From Halorussus marinus (GTDB lineage Archaea; Halobacteriota; Halobacteria; Halobacteriales; Haladaptataceae), in assembly GCF_004765795.1 (NCBI RefSeq), contig NZ_SBIV01000007.1, forward strand, positions 153,268 through 217,267: DNA of 64,000 nucleotides. The letters run 5' to 3'. The position numbers and the translations under genes are program-made. Numbering within the stretch: the stretch's first letter is position 1; every line of letters begins with the position of its first letter. Under the pieces are notes generated by a model that did not search any database, was not told the origin of the DNA, and saw only the letters and a list, made by a program, of their open reading frames with translations. Of this stretch, positions 33,692 through 43,834 are shown one piece after another.

Positions 33692-33979
33692 CTAGTCGTC
33701 CATGCCGGATGGGGTTTGGCCCGTAGTCGATCCCGACGGTGCCGACCCTGCGGCAAACTTGTAAACGGCGACGAGTCCCCAAATCACCAAGCCGAGCAGG
33801 ATGATGCCCGCCCTAATGTCGATGGGGACCACTGCAGCGTGTTCGATTGCTCCCTCGCTATCGACTGGGTGCCCGGCTCCCAGTAGCATGTCGAGCAGGC
33901 CGATCACGACGACGCCCAAGACAACCAGGCCACCGCCGACGTACATGGCGATTTGGTCGGCCGTTGATAAGTCACTCAT
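33692..33979 (-). CDS. Small membrane protein, partner of DoxX
   Basis: The protein has 95 residues with two TM helices (AMYVGGGLVVLGVVVIGLLD and IRAGIILLGLVIWGLVAVY) and a polar Gly/Ser-rich tail. It follows the DoxX gene by 6 bp on the same strand. No family is recognised. The close coupling suggests a two-component membrane complex. Confidence 0.7.
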   Translation of the reverse strand: MSDLSTADQIAMYVGGGLVVLGVVVIGLLDMLLGAGHPVDSEGAIEHAAVVPIDIRAGIILLGLVIWGLVAVYKFAAGSAPSGSTTGQTPSGMDD

Positions 33980-33985
33980 TGGTAG

Positions 33986-34519
33986 TCACCCGAGGAGTTT
34001 CCGTAATCGCGTGTTCTCGAACAGTTCCATCTCACGCAGGCGGTTATCGACTGCCAGGACGCCGCCCGCTCCAAGTGCCACAATGGTTCCGAAGACCATG
34101 ATCCCAAGGAGTTCACCCGTGACCATACCGTTGGCCCAGCCGCCACCGTAGCCGTTGATGAAGTAGAAGAACAGCATCATGAAGGCACCGAAGAAGGCGG
34201 CGGTCCTCGTGAGGACACCGAGTATCAGCCCGAGACCGATGGCGGTTTGCCCAAGCGGTACCGCCACGTTGACGAACGCCAACAGGATGCCGTCGCTGAA
34301 CGGCGTGACGAAGGGGGCGAGAATCGTGCCCTGAGCGGCTCCGCCGACGAACCAGCTGGCGTCGAAGGGCCACGCCCAGATCTTGTCAAGGCCGGCGTGG
34401 AGCATCCACCACCCGGCGGTCAGCCGGAGCAGCAGGATCCAATACGACAACCAGGCTCCTGAGACCGAGAACGACGTCTCAGTTCCGAGAAATCTCGTTC
34501 GAATGGATTGTGTTGACAT
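33986..34519 (-). CDS. DoxX family membrane protein (1)
   Basis: Start at the ATG at 34519; a GTG at 34531 is possible (177 residues). Four TM segments fit DoxX, with YWILLLRLTAGWWMLHAGLDKI at the start (shown in part), the NVAVPLGQTAIGLGLILGVL helix and the FFGAFMMLFFYFING segment. DoxX proteins are quinone-linked membrane subunits or redox-partner proteins. A second DoxX lies at 46625, related in the segment with GLGLxxG and AAFFGAxMMLxFYF. Confidence 0.82.
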   Translation of the reverse strand: MSTQSIRTRFLGTETSFSVSGAWLSYWILLLRLTAGWWMLHAGLDKIWAWPFDASWFVGGAAQGTILAPFVTPFSDGILLAFVNVAVPLGQTAIGLGLILGVLTRTAAFFGAFMMLFFYFINGYGGGWANGMVTGELLGIMVFGTIVALGAGGVLAVDNRLREMELFENTRLRKLLG

Positions 34520-34843
34520 GGCATACTTCACCTCACGACTGGGTTTATCAGAAGTGGTAAAAAGATTGGTGGTGGTTCGTGATCTCTAAGAGTCGGGGCT
34601 CATTGCAGGAACGCGGGTGTCAAAGGTGAGTTGGATGATCCTCAAGAAGGAATTCGGTCACCCTCAACGCACTGATTGTGTGCTGGGGCATGTAAGCAGG
34701 AGCACCGATGAATCTGAGCCCACCGATTTCTGGATTTCGGAAAATTCTGTTTGAGGGACTGAATTCATCTACTGATCTAATCCTTTGTACTTACCGATCC
34801 TCTCAGTAGCTAACAGATTCTGAGAATTTAACTCGAGTGGATA
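34520..34843. other. Intergenic region, about 320 bp
   Basis: AT-rich, with no gene or clear repeat. It holds the DoxX promoter on its left and the end of the reductase gene on its right. Confidence 0.5.
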
Positions 34844-36019
34844 TCAATCAATTAACTCCCACTGGTTAGTCATTCCTCCATAGACACGGTTTAAAACTCG
34901 TCGTCTCGAGAAAATACGGGCAAATAAAACAGGGTGGCGGAGGAGACGCAGTAGAACTGTACTCGGAGACCGGTCAACGTCTTCAATATCGATCCCGGCA
35001 GCGGCACGAATTGCTGCTCCCAGAACCTTGGGATTACGAGTTTCAAGAAAGTATCTCACAACTGTGGCGAAAATGTACTCCGTTTTCATCCTCTGATATA
35101 ATCTATCAGGATAATTGTGTAATTGGCCTCTGTTAGCCAGCTCTGCGGCCAAGAATCCCGATTCAATGGCCTGTGAGATCCCCTTTCCGGTGAGTCGGTT
35201 TGCTATACCTGCAGCATCACCCACTCGTACGACTGAATGCTCCGGTAGATGGGTTCTGTCGGGATCAAGGCTTGGTCCCTCGGGAATGATTGCGACGTTC
35301 GTCCGTTCCTGCGACGGGACTGGCCACCCATTCCGCTCACAGGCTTCCCTCAATGCCTTCATATAATCATTAGGCCGGTCACTGACCGTCCAGCCGATAC
35401 CAACGTTGGCTCGTTGCGATGTCTTCGGGAATGCCCACGAGTACCCTGTATAGTTCTCCAGAATTATCCGGCTGTTCGGGTACAACTCGGTGAAGTCCCC
35501 TTCGACATCACTGTTAAGCGCTACCATATATCCTGAATACTCGTTGGTTGTTCCGAGCGCTTTACTAGAGAGTGATGGCTGACCGGTTGCATCAACGACG
35601 AGATCATACTCATCGGTGAACTCGTGGAAATCTGTCCGTGTGATAGACTGGTTTTCGTGGATGTCAACACCCTTCTCTGAGAGTTGTTCTGCCCAGGACT
35701 GCTCAACGACATTTCGGTCCGTTATATATGTATCCGCAGCAGGAAAGGTGCCGGCTCCAGTGCGGTGGCGATCGGCGTCGATTCCGTCATACACCTCCAC
35801 TTCCATCGCTGGCAGCGGGTTGAGAAAGCCGTTCTCTACAGTCGGTTCGAGTGGGATCTTCGATACCGCTGTCATCGCTTCTCCGCAATTAACGCCTTTG
35901 CTATCGTAGGACTGCCGCTCATATAGTTCGACGACGAATCCAGCGTCGTCGAATCCAGCAGCTGCTGCAAGCCCGGCCATCCCTCCACCTATTACCGCAA
36001 TTTTGGACGTTCGAGTCAT
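34844..36019 (-). CDS. Geranylgeranyl reductase-family FAD oxidoreductase
   Basis: Start at the ATG at 36019 (391 residues). The dinucleotide motif is AVIGGGMAGLAAA, followed by VELYERQ and the NCGEAM signature of geranylgeranyl reductases. A second FAD motif is VRVGDAAGIANRLTGKGIS. These enzymes saturate the isoprenoid chains of archaeal lipids or of quinones. It is the last gene of the copA-DUF7123-DUF63 group on the minus strand, separated from DUF63 by 28 bp. Confidence 0.82.
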   Translation of the reverse strand: MTRTSKIAVIGGGMAGLAAAAGFDDAGFVVELYERQSYDSKGVNCGEAMTAVSKIPLEPTVENGFLNPLPAMEVEVYDGIDADRHRTGAGTFPAADTYITDRNVVEQSWAEQLSEKGVDIHENQSITRTDFHEFTDEYDLVVDATGQPSLSSKALGTTNEYSGYMVALNSDVEGDFTELYPNSRIILENYTGYSWAFPKTSQRANVGIGWTVSDRPNDYMKALREACERNGWPVPSQERTNVAIIPEGPSLDPDRTHLPEHSVVRVGDAAGIANRLTGKGISQAIESGFLAAELANRGQLHNYPDRLYQRMKTEYIFATVVRYFLETRNPKVLGAAIRAAAGIDIEDVDRSPSTVLLRLLRHPVLFARIFSRRRVLNRVYGGMTNQWELID

Positions 36020-36047
36020 CGGTTTTTGCCAATCTTTGAGGCCATCG

Positions 36048-37049
36048 TTAAGCTCCCAACAGCATCCGAAGTGACCCACGAACGCCCATCGGGAGTCCGA
36101 TCGCTCCGATGAAGAACGTCATAAGCCACCACCACGTGTGATTCATCTCCTCTTTCGCATCGGCGAGATACCACACGATGCCGACAGTCACGACGAGTTT
36201 CAGCACGAACGTCGATCCGGAGAATCCAGTCGCCTGGTACACGAGATTCGTCACGACCAGCTTTGGGGAGTAGCCGAGGAACGTCACACCGATGAGATTC
36301 TGCGCAGCGTCCCACAACTGGCCGAAAACGGCCAGCAGAATTAGCGGGTGTCGAAGGTGGGTGATATTGGCGAAACTCGTGCCCCAGTAGTAGAGTGCGG
36401 TTACGCCGAGCGCTATCCCCGTCGTCGCGACAGGAACCCATAGGCGGAGTGGGGTCGATGTCGAGAGGCCGTGCCAAACAGCCCACCAGACGGCCCCGAC
36501 AGCCCACACCGACCCGACGAGCCCGACTGTTAGCGGGATAGATCCGATATTTTGGTCACGCAAGAGTGCACCGACACCGAGCGCGAGGATGGTGACAGCG
36601 GTGACGACGATGTAAATCGATGGCGTGATGAACCACACCGCGTAGTCCCCGAGCAGCCCGAGATCCTCGAGGGCGCGCATCGCCCCACCTGCGATGATGA
36701 TCGGAGCGAACCCGTAGGCCAGTCGTGCGTCGAACGTGACGTCGAGTTGGTCGAGATACGCACGTAGTCCGGGGAGGCTGTATACGACTGCCGCGAGGTA
36801 GATTACCGTGTTCACCGCGTTGTAGCCCTGGACAGCACGAATCCCCTCGTGCGTGACTGGCTGACCGGCCGCATCGGCGACGACTGGTCCCCAGAGATAC
36901 TGCCAGATGAACCGGTCGTAGACCAACGTCGGAAACACGAGGATGCCCCCACCGAGAAGGACGAGCGGGGCCAGCAGGTACAGCGCCCACCACTCGCGTG
37001 AGCCGGTCTCCGGAAGGACAGTCTCGACGCGGCGGGTGACAGTACTCAC
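36048..37049 (-). CDS. DUF63 family multi-pass membrane protein
   Basis: The GTG at 37049 is preferred because it overlaps the DUF7123 stop by 4 nt (GTGA); the frame is open further up. The protein has about 333 residues with 8-9 TM helices. Family features: WWALYLLAPLVLLGGGILVF, then FIWQYLWGPVVADA and FAPIIIAGGAMRALEDLG. Function unknown; DUF63 proteins are conserved in archaea. The translational coupling to DUF7123 and nearness to copA is notable. Confidence 0.85.
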   Translation of the reverse strand: MSTVTRRVETVLPETGSREWWALYLLAPLVLLGGGILVFPTLVYDRFIWQYLWGPVVADAAGQPVTHEGIRAVQGYNAVNTVIYLAAVVYSLPGLRAYLDQLDVTFDARLAYGFAPIIIAGGAMRALEDLGLLGDYAVWFITPSIYIVVTAVTILALGVGALLRDQNIGSIPLTVGLVGSVWAVGAVWWAVWHGLSTSTPLRLWVPVATTGIALGVTALYYWGTSFANITHLRHPLILLAVFGQLWDAAQNLIGVTFLGYSPKLVVTNLVYQATGFSGSTFVLKLVVTVGIVWYLADAKEEMNHTWWWLMTFFIGAIGLPMGVRGSLRMLLGA

Positions 37050-37270
37050 GACCCGTTCACCTCCAATCGCCACGTCGTGCTTTTCGAGCGCCCCCACTGT
37101 TCGAGTGAAACGATTGTGAGTTCGTCCTGGAGCTGGCTGAGGTACTGCGCGACTGCCTTGGGAGATCCGTCGAGGTCGCTGGCAATCTCGCGAGCCCGGA
37201 GGTATGTCGGTTCGCTACTGGCTGTCTCGACGAGGTACCTTCGAACCGTGTGCCGGGAAATATTCGACAT
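37046..37270 (-). CDS. DUF7123-like small helical protein
   Basis: Start at the ATG at 37270 (74 residues). The region further upstream in this frame overlaps copA and is not coding. A helix-turn-helix-like fold is suggested by RHTVRRYLVETASSEP, YLRAREIASDLDGSPKAVAQ and the wing TTWRLEVNGS. It may be a small DNA-binding protein. It starts 17 bp after the copA stop and overlaps the DUF63 gene, so it is co-transcribed with both. Confidence 0.75.
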   Translation of the reverse strand: MSNISRHTVRRYLVETASSEPTYLRAREIASDLDGSPKAVAQYLSQLQDELTIVSLEQWGRSKSTTWRLEVNGS

Positions 37271-37287
37271 TGATCTAGAGGTGACGG

Positions 37288-39894
37288 TTAGCGAAGAAAT
37301 CCGAAGAGCTTGTAGTCGTGATCGGGGGTGTACCGCCGGAACAGGAGACTGTTCGTCAGCACCGACACCGACGAGAACGCCATTGCTGCTGCAGCGAGCA
37401 CGGGCTGGAGGAGGCCGAGCGACGCTAACGGAATCATCGCCGTGTTGTAACCGAGCGCCCACACGAGGTTCTGTTTGATCTTCTGGAGTGTCGCGTCTGA
37501 GATTCGGATCGCCTTTACCACGTCGAGCGGGTCGTCTCGCATCAGCGTGACGTCTGCAGCTTCGATGGCGACGTCGGTGCCGGAGCCGATTGCTGTCCCG
37601 ACGTGTGCGACCGCGAGTGCCGGAGCGTCGTTGACGCCGTCACCGACCATCATCGCCTGCCGGCCCTCGTCTTGAATACTGTCGACCGCGTTGGACTTGT
37701 CCTCAGGAAGGACTCCTGCGCGGACGTTCTTCGGGTCGATACCCACCTGTTTAGCGACCGCACGGGCAGTTCGCTCGTTGTCGCCCGTAATCATCATCAC
37801 GTCAACTCCCCGCTCCTGGAGTGCTGTGACAGCCTGCTTGGAGCTTTCCTTCACTGTGTCGGCGTCGGCGACCACACCCACGAGCTCCCCCTCGTAGGCG
37901 ACCAGCATCGCCGTCTTCCCCTCGTTCTCGAGGCGTTCCATCGTCTCCTCAGCGGGAGAGGGGTCGATCCCGTTGTCCCGCAGCAGCTTGCGGTTGCCGA
38001 CCAGCACCTCGCTGTCACCAATGACTGCTTTGATCCCGTGGCCCGGAACGTTCTCGAAGTCGTCAGGCTCAGTCACGTCCAGGCCGCGTTCTTCGGCCCC
38101 TTCGACGATTGCACGGGCGAGCGGGTGTTCGCTGCCGCTTTCAGCTATCGCCGCCAGTCGAAGCACATCATCCTCTGAGAGGCGCTCACGGGTGCTGAGC
38201 TGTCCACCATCTGGGGTCGGCTCGCCACCGTCAGTCACCACATTTCCATCGCTATCAAAGACGACCACGTCGGTGAGTTCCATTTCACCCTCCGTGAGGG
38301 TGCCCGTCTTGTCGAAGACGACCGTGTCGACGTCTTTTGCGCGTTCGAGGATGTCACCGCCCTTGAACAGGACGCCGTTCTGGGCACCAATCGTCGTCCC
38401 GACCATCGTCGCTGCGGGCGTCGCCAGCCCCAGCGCACAGGGACAGGCGATGAGGATCGAGGACGCGAAGACAATTATCGCGAACTCGAAGACTGAAACG
38501 GTCCCACCGACCGGGGCCGGGCCGCCAGCAACCTGACCCCACAGCGGGAGCCAGTCGACGAAGCCAGCGAGAGCCTCGGGGAACAGGAACCAGACGACAC
38601 CCCAGAGAAGGGCGTTCGCGATGACCGCAGGCACGAAGTACGCGGAGATGCGGTCGGCGAGATTCTGGATGTCGGGCTGGCGCGACTGGGCCTCCTTGAC
38701 TGTCTGGACGATCTGTTGGAGGGCCGTGTCTTCTCCAACCTTCGTCGCCTCCACGACAAGGACGCCGTTCTCGTTAATCGTCGAGCCGACGACCTCATCG
38801 CCCTCCTCTTTCTCGACAGGCACAGATTCGCCAGTGACCATTGACTCGTCGACGGCAGACTGACCGTCGACAACGACACCGTCTGTGGGAATCTTCTCAC
38901 CTGGACGAATTTTCATCCGGTCACCAGTTGTGACCTCTTCGAGTGGAACTTCTTCTTCACTGCCGTCCTCGCGGACAATGGTCGCCGTTTCGGCTTCCAT
39001 TTCGAGGAGCTTTCGGAGGGCCTCACCCGCTTGGCCCTTCGACCGAGCTTCGAGATAGTTACCCAACGTGATGAACACGAGGATGAGGGCTGCCGTGTCG
39101 AAATAAAGTCCACCTGCAATGAGTTCAGCAAGGACTGCCACAGAGTATAGATAGGCCGTTGTTGAACCGATCGCAATCAGCACGTCCATATTGGCGCGGC
39201 CGTTCTTCACGATCGCCTTGTACGAGTTCTTATAGAACGGCCAGCCGAGGATCGCCTGTACCGGCGTGGCGAGGAGGAACTCAACCCAGCCAAGTTCCAC
39301 ACCGAAGACGGCTTCAGGGACGATCGCGCCACCGAGCAGATAATTGTCGATGAGGAAGAAGAGCAACGGTGCCGATAACACTGCCCCAAAGAGGGTCAAC
39401 CTGAGTTGTTTCCGAGTTTCGGCTTGACGGGCGGCATCTCGTGCGTCCTGGCCCGACTCTTCGTCGGCACCATCTTCGCGGACGGGCGAGTAGCCAGCCT
39501 CCTCGATAGCATCGTACAGCGCACCAATAGATACTTCCGCAGGATTGTAGGTGACCTGTGCTTCGTCGGTTGCGTAATTGACCTCCGCATTAACGACGCC
39601 CGGAATATTTTCAAGAGCGGTTTGGTTGGTCTCGGCGCAGTTGGCACAGGTCATATCGGAGATGGCAATCGTTACCGTCTCAGAGACTGCGCCGTACCCG
39701 GCCTCGTCGATCGCGTCGTAGATTTCTTTGAGCGATACCTCTTCAGGGTCGTAGGTGACGGAACCCTCGTCGGTGGCGAAGTTCGCATCCGCCTCCGATA
39801 CCCCGTCGAGCGATTCGAGAGTGTCCTGGATCGTCGCCGAACAGTTGGCGCAGGACATTCCCGTGATATCAAGATGGATTGTTTGGCTTGTCAT
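37288..39894 (-). CDS. copA: Copper-exporting P1B-1 ATPase CopA
   Basis: The protein has 868 residues. Two N-terminal HMA domains (GMSCANC at ca. 13-19 and DMTCANC at ca. 79-85) precede eight TM helices. The motifs are TGES ([10 protein letters not shown]), CPC at 484-486 ([13 protein letters not shown]), [16 protein letters not shown] and [11 protein letters not shown]. This is the standard copper(I) exporter. A perfect 13 bp palindrome lies 75 bp upstream, and the AsnC-TRASH regulator is the next gene upstream. DUF7123, DUF63 and a lipid reductase follow in the same direction. Confidence 0.95.
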   Translation of the reverse strand: MTSQTIHLDITGMSCANCSATIQDTLESLDGVSEADANFATDEGSVTYDPEEVSLKEIYDAIDEAGYGAVSETVTIAISDMTCANCAETNQTALENIPGVVNAEVNYATDEAQVTYNPAEVSIGALYDAIEEAGYSPVREDGADEESGQDARDAARQAETRKQLRLTLFGAVLSAPLLFFLIDNYLLGGAIVPEAVFGVELGWVEFLLATPVQAILGWPFYKNSYKAIVKNGRANMDVLIAIGSTTAYLYSVAVLAELIAGGLYFDTAALILVFITLGNYLEARSKGQAGEALRKLLEMEAETATIVREDGSEEEVPLEEVTTGDRMKIRPGEKIPTDGVVVDGQSAVDESMVTGESVPVEKEEGDEVVGSTINENGVLVVEATKVGEDTALQQIVQTVKEAQSRQPDIQNLADRISAYFVPAVIANALLWGVVWFLFPEALAGFVDWLPLWGQVAGGPAPVGGTVSVFEFAIIVFASSILIACPCALGLATPAATMVGTTIGAQNGVLFKGGDILERAKDVDTVVFDKTGTLTEGEMELTDVVVFDSDGNVVTDGGEPTPDGGQLSTRERLSEDDVLRLAAIAESGSEHPLARAIVEGAEERGLDVTEPDDFENVPGHGIKAVIGDSEVLVGNRKLLRDNGIDPSPAEETMERLENEGKTAMLVAYEGELVGVVADADTVKESSKQAVTALQERGVDVMMITGDNERTARAVAKQVGIDPKNVRAGVLPEDKSNAVDSIQDEGRQAMMVGDGVNDAPALAVAHVGTAIGSGTDVAIEAADVTLMRDDPLDVVKAIRISDATLQKIKQNLVWALGYNTAMIPLASLGLLQPVLAAAAMAFSSVSVLTNSLLFRRYTPDHDYKLFGFLR

Positions 39895-39968
39895 GCTTGT
39901 TCTACTATACGGGGTCTAGGTTTAGGCGATTTACTGCTTCGAGAGGCGGGGTTTCGACTGCAGGAAAA

Positions 39969-39982
39969 TTTGGATTCCAAAG
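39969..39982. promoter_or_regulatory. Proposed metal operator before copA
   Basis: TTTGGATTCCAAAG: TTTGGA and TCCAAA around a central T. It is the most symmetric of the copies in the window and lies 75 bp before the copA start, just after the regulator gene. Confidence 0.55.
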
Positions 39983-39988
39983 ACAGCG

Positions 39989-40579
39989 TTACGCTCCCTC
40001 TTCGAGTCGCTGATACCGATCGTCGAACCGTGTGAGACAGGACGGACAACAGAAGTGATAGATCTCTCCGTCGATTCTCGTCGTTTCACCTTGATTATCA
40101 ACGGTATTGTTACATTCAGCACAGGTGAGTGCAAATTCGACGCCATCAACGGACGGCGTCCATTCAAGCTCGTCAATTAGCGTGACGGTGTAATCTGCTA
40201 CATCGATCTCGTTAAAGAGTCCATCTACCCACTGACGTACGTTCTGGGCTTCAACACGGGCATAGAACCAAAGATCTCCTTCGGAGGTCGTGAAGACGTG
40301 TTCAACGCCATCTGACTCTCGAGCCCGCTCGCGGGCGGCCTCCAACGACGCTGAGCCGATTTCGGCCTGAATAAATACCGGTACACCAGCTCGGAGATGA
40401 GCCCGGTTGACGTCAATCGTGAAGTTGTTAATGATGCCAGCTTCCTGTAATCGCTTTACCCGGTCAGACACGGCTGGCCCCGACAAGTCGACCTCCTCGC
40501 CAATATCGCTGAACGGGCGGCGGGCGTCATCAGCGAGTAACGAGAGGATTTCTAAGTCGGTTTCATCCAAATTGCGCAT
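39989..40579 (-). CDS. AsnC/Lrp-TRASH copper regulator
   Basis: The ATG at 40579 fits the Lrp family start (MRNLDETDLEIL); longer frames upstream cross the operator. The protein has 196 residues: helix-turn-helix at ca. 3-50 (RPFSDIGEEVDLSGPAVSDR), a RAM-like domain, and a TRASH domain at ca. 150-185 (CAECNNTVDNQ ... FCCPSCLTRF). Its place between copA and copZ, and the same layout as Halobacterium VNG1179C, make it the likely regulator of both. It resembles the paralogue at 29013 over its whole length. Confidence 0.9.
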   Translation of the reverse strand: MRNLDETDLEILSLLADDARRPFSDIGEEVDLSGPAVSDRVKRLQEAGIINNFTIDVNRAHLRAGVPVFIQAEIGSASLEAARERARESDGVEHVFTTSEGDLWFYARVEAQNVRQWVDGLFNEIDVADYTVTLIDELEWTPSVDGVEFALTCAECNNTVDNQGETTRIDGEIYHFCCPSCLTRFDDRYQRLEEGA

Positions 40580-40658
40580 ACGACCGCTTCGTCTCGCAGG
40601 ATACATTATTGTTGCCCACAACACACCTTCGAAATCGGTGATCCAGGGCTGCGACAAC

Positions 40659-40671
40659 ATTGGATTCTAAG
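40659..40671. promoter_or_regulatory. Proposed metal operator between the regulator and copZ
   Basis: ATTGGATTCTAAG is 37 bp before copZ and 80 bp before the divergent regulator gene. One site could serve both promoters. Confidence 0.5.
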
Positions 40672-40707
40672 CAGAAAACCACATAGAATACTCGCCCCTA
40701 TCTACGA

Positions 40708-40911
40708 ATGGATATGACTCAGACAATCACCGTCGAAGGAATGACCTGTGAACATTGCGAGCAGACCGTCGAAGAGGCACTCGAAGAAGTTGAGGGGGTT
40801 ACGTCTGCTACTGCGGATCGTGACTCAGAATCCGCGACGGTCGAGGGGTCCGCTGAACGGGATGAGCTTGTGACTGTGGTCGAAGACGCTGGATACGATG
40901 CCTCTGCGTAA
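40708..40911 (+). CDS. copZ: CopZ-type copper chaperone (1)
   Basis: The protein has 67 residues and is a single HMA domain with [15 protein letters not shown] (CxxC) and the closing DAGYDASA. Very similar to the chaperone at 48609. It should carry copper(I) to CopA. An ATG two codons downstream (40714) is an alternative start. Divergent from the regulator gene, with the operator between them. Confidence 0.92.
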   Translation: MDMTQTITVEGMTCEHCEQTVEEALEEVEGVTSATADRDSESATVEGSAERDELVTVVEDAGYDASA

Positions 40912-40982
40912 CAAATCCCGATTCTCGTCGAATCGGATTCGGAGAGGGATTGATACGACTGCCAATCCCAGGTGTAGATACT

Positions 40983-43766
40983 ATGACTGATACACTTCCG
41001 TTCGATGCCGTCCGCGAGCTCGACGTCGACGGGACGACGTACAAGATGGCCGATCTTCGAGCACTCGAAGAGCAGGGGCTCTGTGACCTCGACACGCTCC
41101 CTGTGAGCATCCGTATTCTGCTTGAGTCGGTGCTCCGGAACGCCGACGGCGAAACTGTTACTGCAGCGGATGTCAAGAATGCTGCTGGCTGGAAGCCAGA
41201 CGTACCGGACGCAGAGGTTCCGTTCTCTCCATCACGAGTCGTCCTACAGGATCTCACTGGCGTGCCCGCAGTTGTCGACCTGGCGGCCCTTCGATCCGAA
41301 GTCGACCGCAAAGATCGGGACCCGACCCTGGTCGAACCAGAGATCCCTATTGATCTCGTAATCGACCACAGCGTCCAAGTCGACTACTTCGACTCCGAGG
41401 ACGCCTACGAGAAGAACGTCGAACTGGAGTACGAGCGCAACGCCGAACGGTATCGCGCGATCAAGTGGGCGCAGAACGCCTTCGAGAACTTCAACGTCGT
41501 CCCGCCGGGGACCGGCATCGTCCACCAGGTGAATCTCGAGCATCTGGGCCGGGTCATCCACGCCCGCGAGCGAGACGGTGAGAAATGGCTCCTGCCGGAC
41601 ACACTCGTCGGCACGGACAGCCACACCCCAATGATCGGTGGCATCGGTGTGGTCGGCTGGGGCGTCGGCGGCATTGAAGCGGAAGCGGCAATGCTCGGTC
41701 AGCCGGTCACGATGAAACTTCCCGAGGTCGTCGGCGTCCGCCTCGAAGGCGAATTACCCGAGGGCGCGACGGCGACGGATCTCGTGCTCCACATCACCGA
41801 ACGGCTCCGCGAGGTCGGCGTCGTCGACCGGTTCGTCGAATTCTTCGGTCCTGGTGTGGAGAATCTCACAGTCCCCGACCGGGCCACGATCGCCAATATG
41901 GCGCCCGAACAGGGCTCGACGATCAGTATGTTCCCGGTCGACGAGCAGACGCTCGAGTATCTCGAACTCACCGGGCGTGACCCCGCCCACATCGACCTTG
42001 TTCGCGAGTACCTCGAAGCGCAAGGGCTATTCGGAGAACAGGAACCGGAATACACCGAGGTGGTCGAGTTCGATCTTTCGACTGTTGAGCCGAGTCTCGC
42101 CGGACACAAGCGGCCACAGGACCGGATTCCGATGGGGGACGTGAAACAGAGCTTCCGGGGACTTCTCCACGGGGAGTTCGAAGACGACCTCGATGATGTC
42201 GACGAAGACGCCCTACAGCGGTGGCTCGGCGAAGGTGATGCAGCTGGTGCGGAGACCGACGGCGGTGTTCAGGTCGAACCCGAATCGGAACTGCACCCGT
42301 TAACCAAACGCGTTGAGGTCGACCTCGACGGTGAGACAGTGGAAATTGGACACGGAGACGTCCTCGTCAGCGCCATCACGAGCTGTACGAACACTTCGAA
42401 CCCGTCGGTGATGATCGCTGCTGGTCTGCTTGCCCAGAACGCCGTCGAGAAAGGTTTAGATGTCCCGCCGTACGTCAAGACGAGTCTCGCACCCGGCAGT
42501 CGCGTCGTCACGCAGTACCTCGAGGAATCGGGCCTGCTTCCGTATCTCGAAGAGCTCGGGTACGCGGTCGTCGGCTACGGCTGTACCACTTGTATCGGGA
42601 ACGCCGGACCACTTCCCGATCCCATCGAGCAAGCGATCGACGACCACGACCTCTGGACGACGAGCGTCCTCTCCGGAAATCGGAACTTCGAGGCGCGTAT
42701 TCACCCGAAGATCCGCGCGAACTACCTCGCGAGCCCGCCGCTCGTCGTCGCCTACGGCCTCGCAGGGCGGATGGACGTCGACCTCGAGAACGAGCCGCTA
42801 GGCACCGACGAGGAGGGGGGATCGGTGTATCTGGCGGACATCTGGCCCGACGCAGCGGACGTGCAGGCAGCAATCCACGAGAACGTCTCTCCTGAGATGT
42901 TCGAGGAGAAGTATGCCTCTGTGTTCGAGGGTGACGAGCGGTGGGCTGCTCTCGACGCGCCCACAGGTGACGTCTACGAGTGGGACGACGACTCGACATA
43001 CATCCGAGAGCCGCCGTTCTTCCAGGACTTCCCCCTCGAAAAACCCGGCGTCGCCGATATTGAGGATGCACGCTGCCTGCTGACACTCGGCGATACCGTT
43101 ACGACCGACCACATCAGCCCTGCTGGCCCCTTCGGATCTGACCTCCCTGCCGGCCAGTGGTTGCTCGATAACGGCGTTGAGCCGCACGAGTTCAACACCT
43201 ACGGCGCGCGCCGGGGCAACCACGAGGTGATGATGCGGGGAACGTTCGCCAATGTCCGCATCGAGAACGAGATGCTCGACGATGTCGAGGGTGGCTATAC
43301 GATCCACCACCCAACCGACGAGCAGACGACCGTGTTCGAAGCCAGCCAGCGCTACCGCGAGGAGGGAGTCCCGCTCGTCGTGATGGCAGGCGAAGAGTTC
43401 GGTACCGGCTCCAGCCGGGACTGGGCGGCGAAAGGAACGGACCTACTCGGTGTTCGCGCAACCATCGCCGAGAGTTACGAGCGCATCTACCGCGACAACC
43501 TCGTCGGCATGGGTGTGCTCCCCCTGCAGTTCGATGATGGCGACTCGTGGGAATCTCTCGGTCTGGATGGGTCTGAGATCTTCACGATCCACGGCCTCGA
43601 TGACGGGCTCGATGTGATGGACGAACTGACCGTTATCGCCGAGCGCGCGGACGGGTCGACTGTCGAGTTCCCGGTCACAGCACAGGTCGGCACGCCGGCC
43701 GCCGTGACCTATATCGAACACGGCGGCATCCTCCACTACGTCCTTAGACGGCTCCTCATGCGATAA
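40983..43766 (+). CDS. acnA: Aconitate hydratase
   Basis: The protein has 927 residues from the ATG at 40983. It is a full-length AcnA/IRP-type aconitase that converts citrate to isocitrate. Signatures: LLPDTLVGTDSHTPMIGGIGV (shown in part), the cluster cysteines in AITSCTNTSNPSV and YGCTTCIGNAG, and the swivel-domain GEEFGTGSSRDWAAKGT. The [4Fe-4S] cluster is solvent-exposed and is a known target of copper and oxidative damage, which may explain its place beside copZ. Whether the genome has another aconitase cannot be seen. Confidence 0.95.
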   Translation: MTDTLPFDAVRELDVDGTTYKMADLRALEEQGLCDLDTLPVSIRILLESVLRNADGETVTAADVKNAAGWKPDVPDAEVPFSPSRVVLQDLTGVPAVVDLAALRSEVDRKDRDPTLVEPEIPIDLVIDHSVQVDYFDSEDAYEKNVELEYERNAERYRAIKWAQNAFENFNVVPPGTGIVHQVNLEHLGRVIHARERDGEKWLLPDTLVGTDSHTPMIGGIGVVGWGVGGIEAEAAMLGQPVTMKLPEVVGVRLEGELPEGATATDLVLHITERLREVGVVDRFVEFFGPGVENLTVPDRATIANMAPEQGSTISMFPVDEQTLEYLELTGRDPAHIDLVREYLEAQGLFGEQEPEYTEVVEFDLSTVEPSLAGHKRPQDRIPMGDVKQSFRGLLHGEFEDDLDDVDEDALQRWLGEGDAAGAETDGGVQVEPESELHPLTKRVEVDLDGETVEIGHGDVLVSAITSCTNTSNPSVMIAAGLLAQNAVEKGLDVPPYVKTSLAPGSRVVTQYLEESGLLPYLEELGYAVVGYGCTTCIGNAGPLPDPIEQAIDDHDLWTTSVLSGNRNFEARIHPKIRANYLASPPLVVAYGLAGRMDVDLENEPLGTDEEGGSVYLADIWPDAADVQAAIHENVSPEMFEEKYASVFEGDERWAALDAPTGDVYEWDDDSTYIREPPFFQDFPLEKPGVADIEDARCLLTLGDTVTTDHISPAGPFGSDLPAGQWLLDNGVEPHEFNTYGARRGNHEVMMRGTFANVRIENEMLDDVEGGYTIHHPTDEQTTVFEASQRYREEGVPLVVMAGEEFGTGSSRDWAAKGTDLLGVRATIAESYERIYRDNLVGMGVLPLQFDDGDSWESLGLDGSEIFTIHGLDDGLDVMDELTVIAERADGSTVEFPVTAQVGTPAAVTYIEHGGILHYVLRRLLMR

Positions 43767-43813
43767 TCTCTCTCAACTGACTCTATTTCTGGAAGCACAA
43801 GCAACACGAAAAA

Positions 43814-43827
43814 CTTTGAGTCCAAAT
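43814..43827. promoter_or_regulatory. Operator-like sequence between convergent genes
   Basis: CTTTGAGTCCAAAT resembles the metal operator but lies between two gene ends, where no promoter is expected. Probably chance or a relic. Confidence 0.2.
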
Positions 43828-43834
43828 TAGCGTT

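Noticed and set aside
43814..43827. Extra operator-like palindrome between aconitase and the CBS gene
   Set aside because: It lies between two gene ends where no promoter is needed; kept only as a weak note and not counted as part of the regulon.
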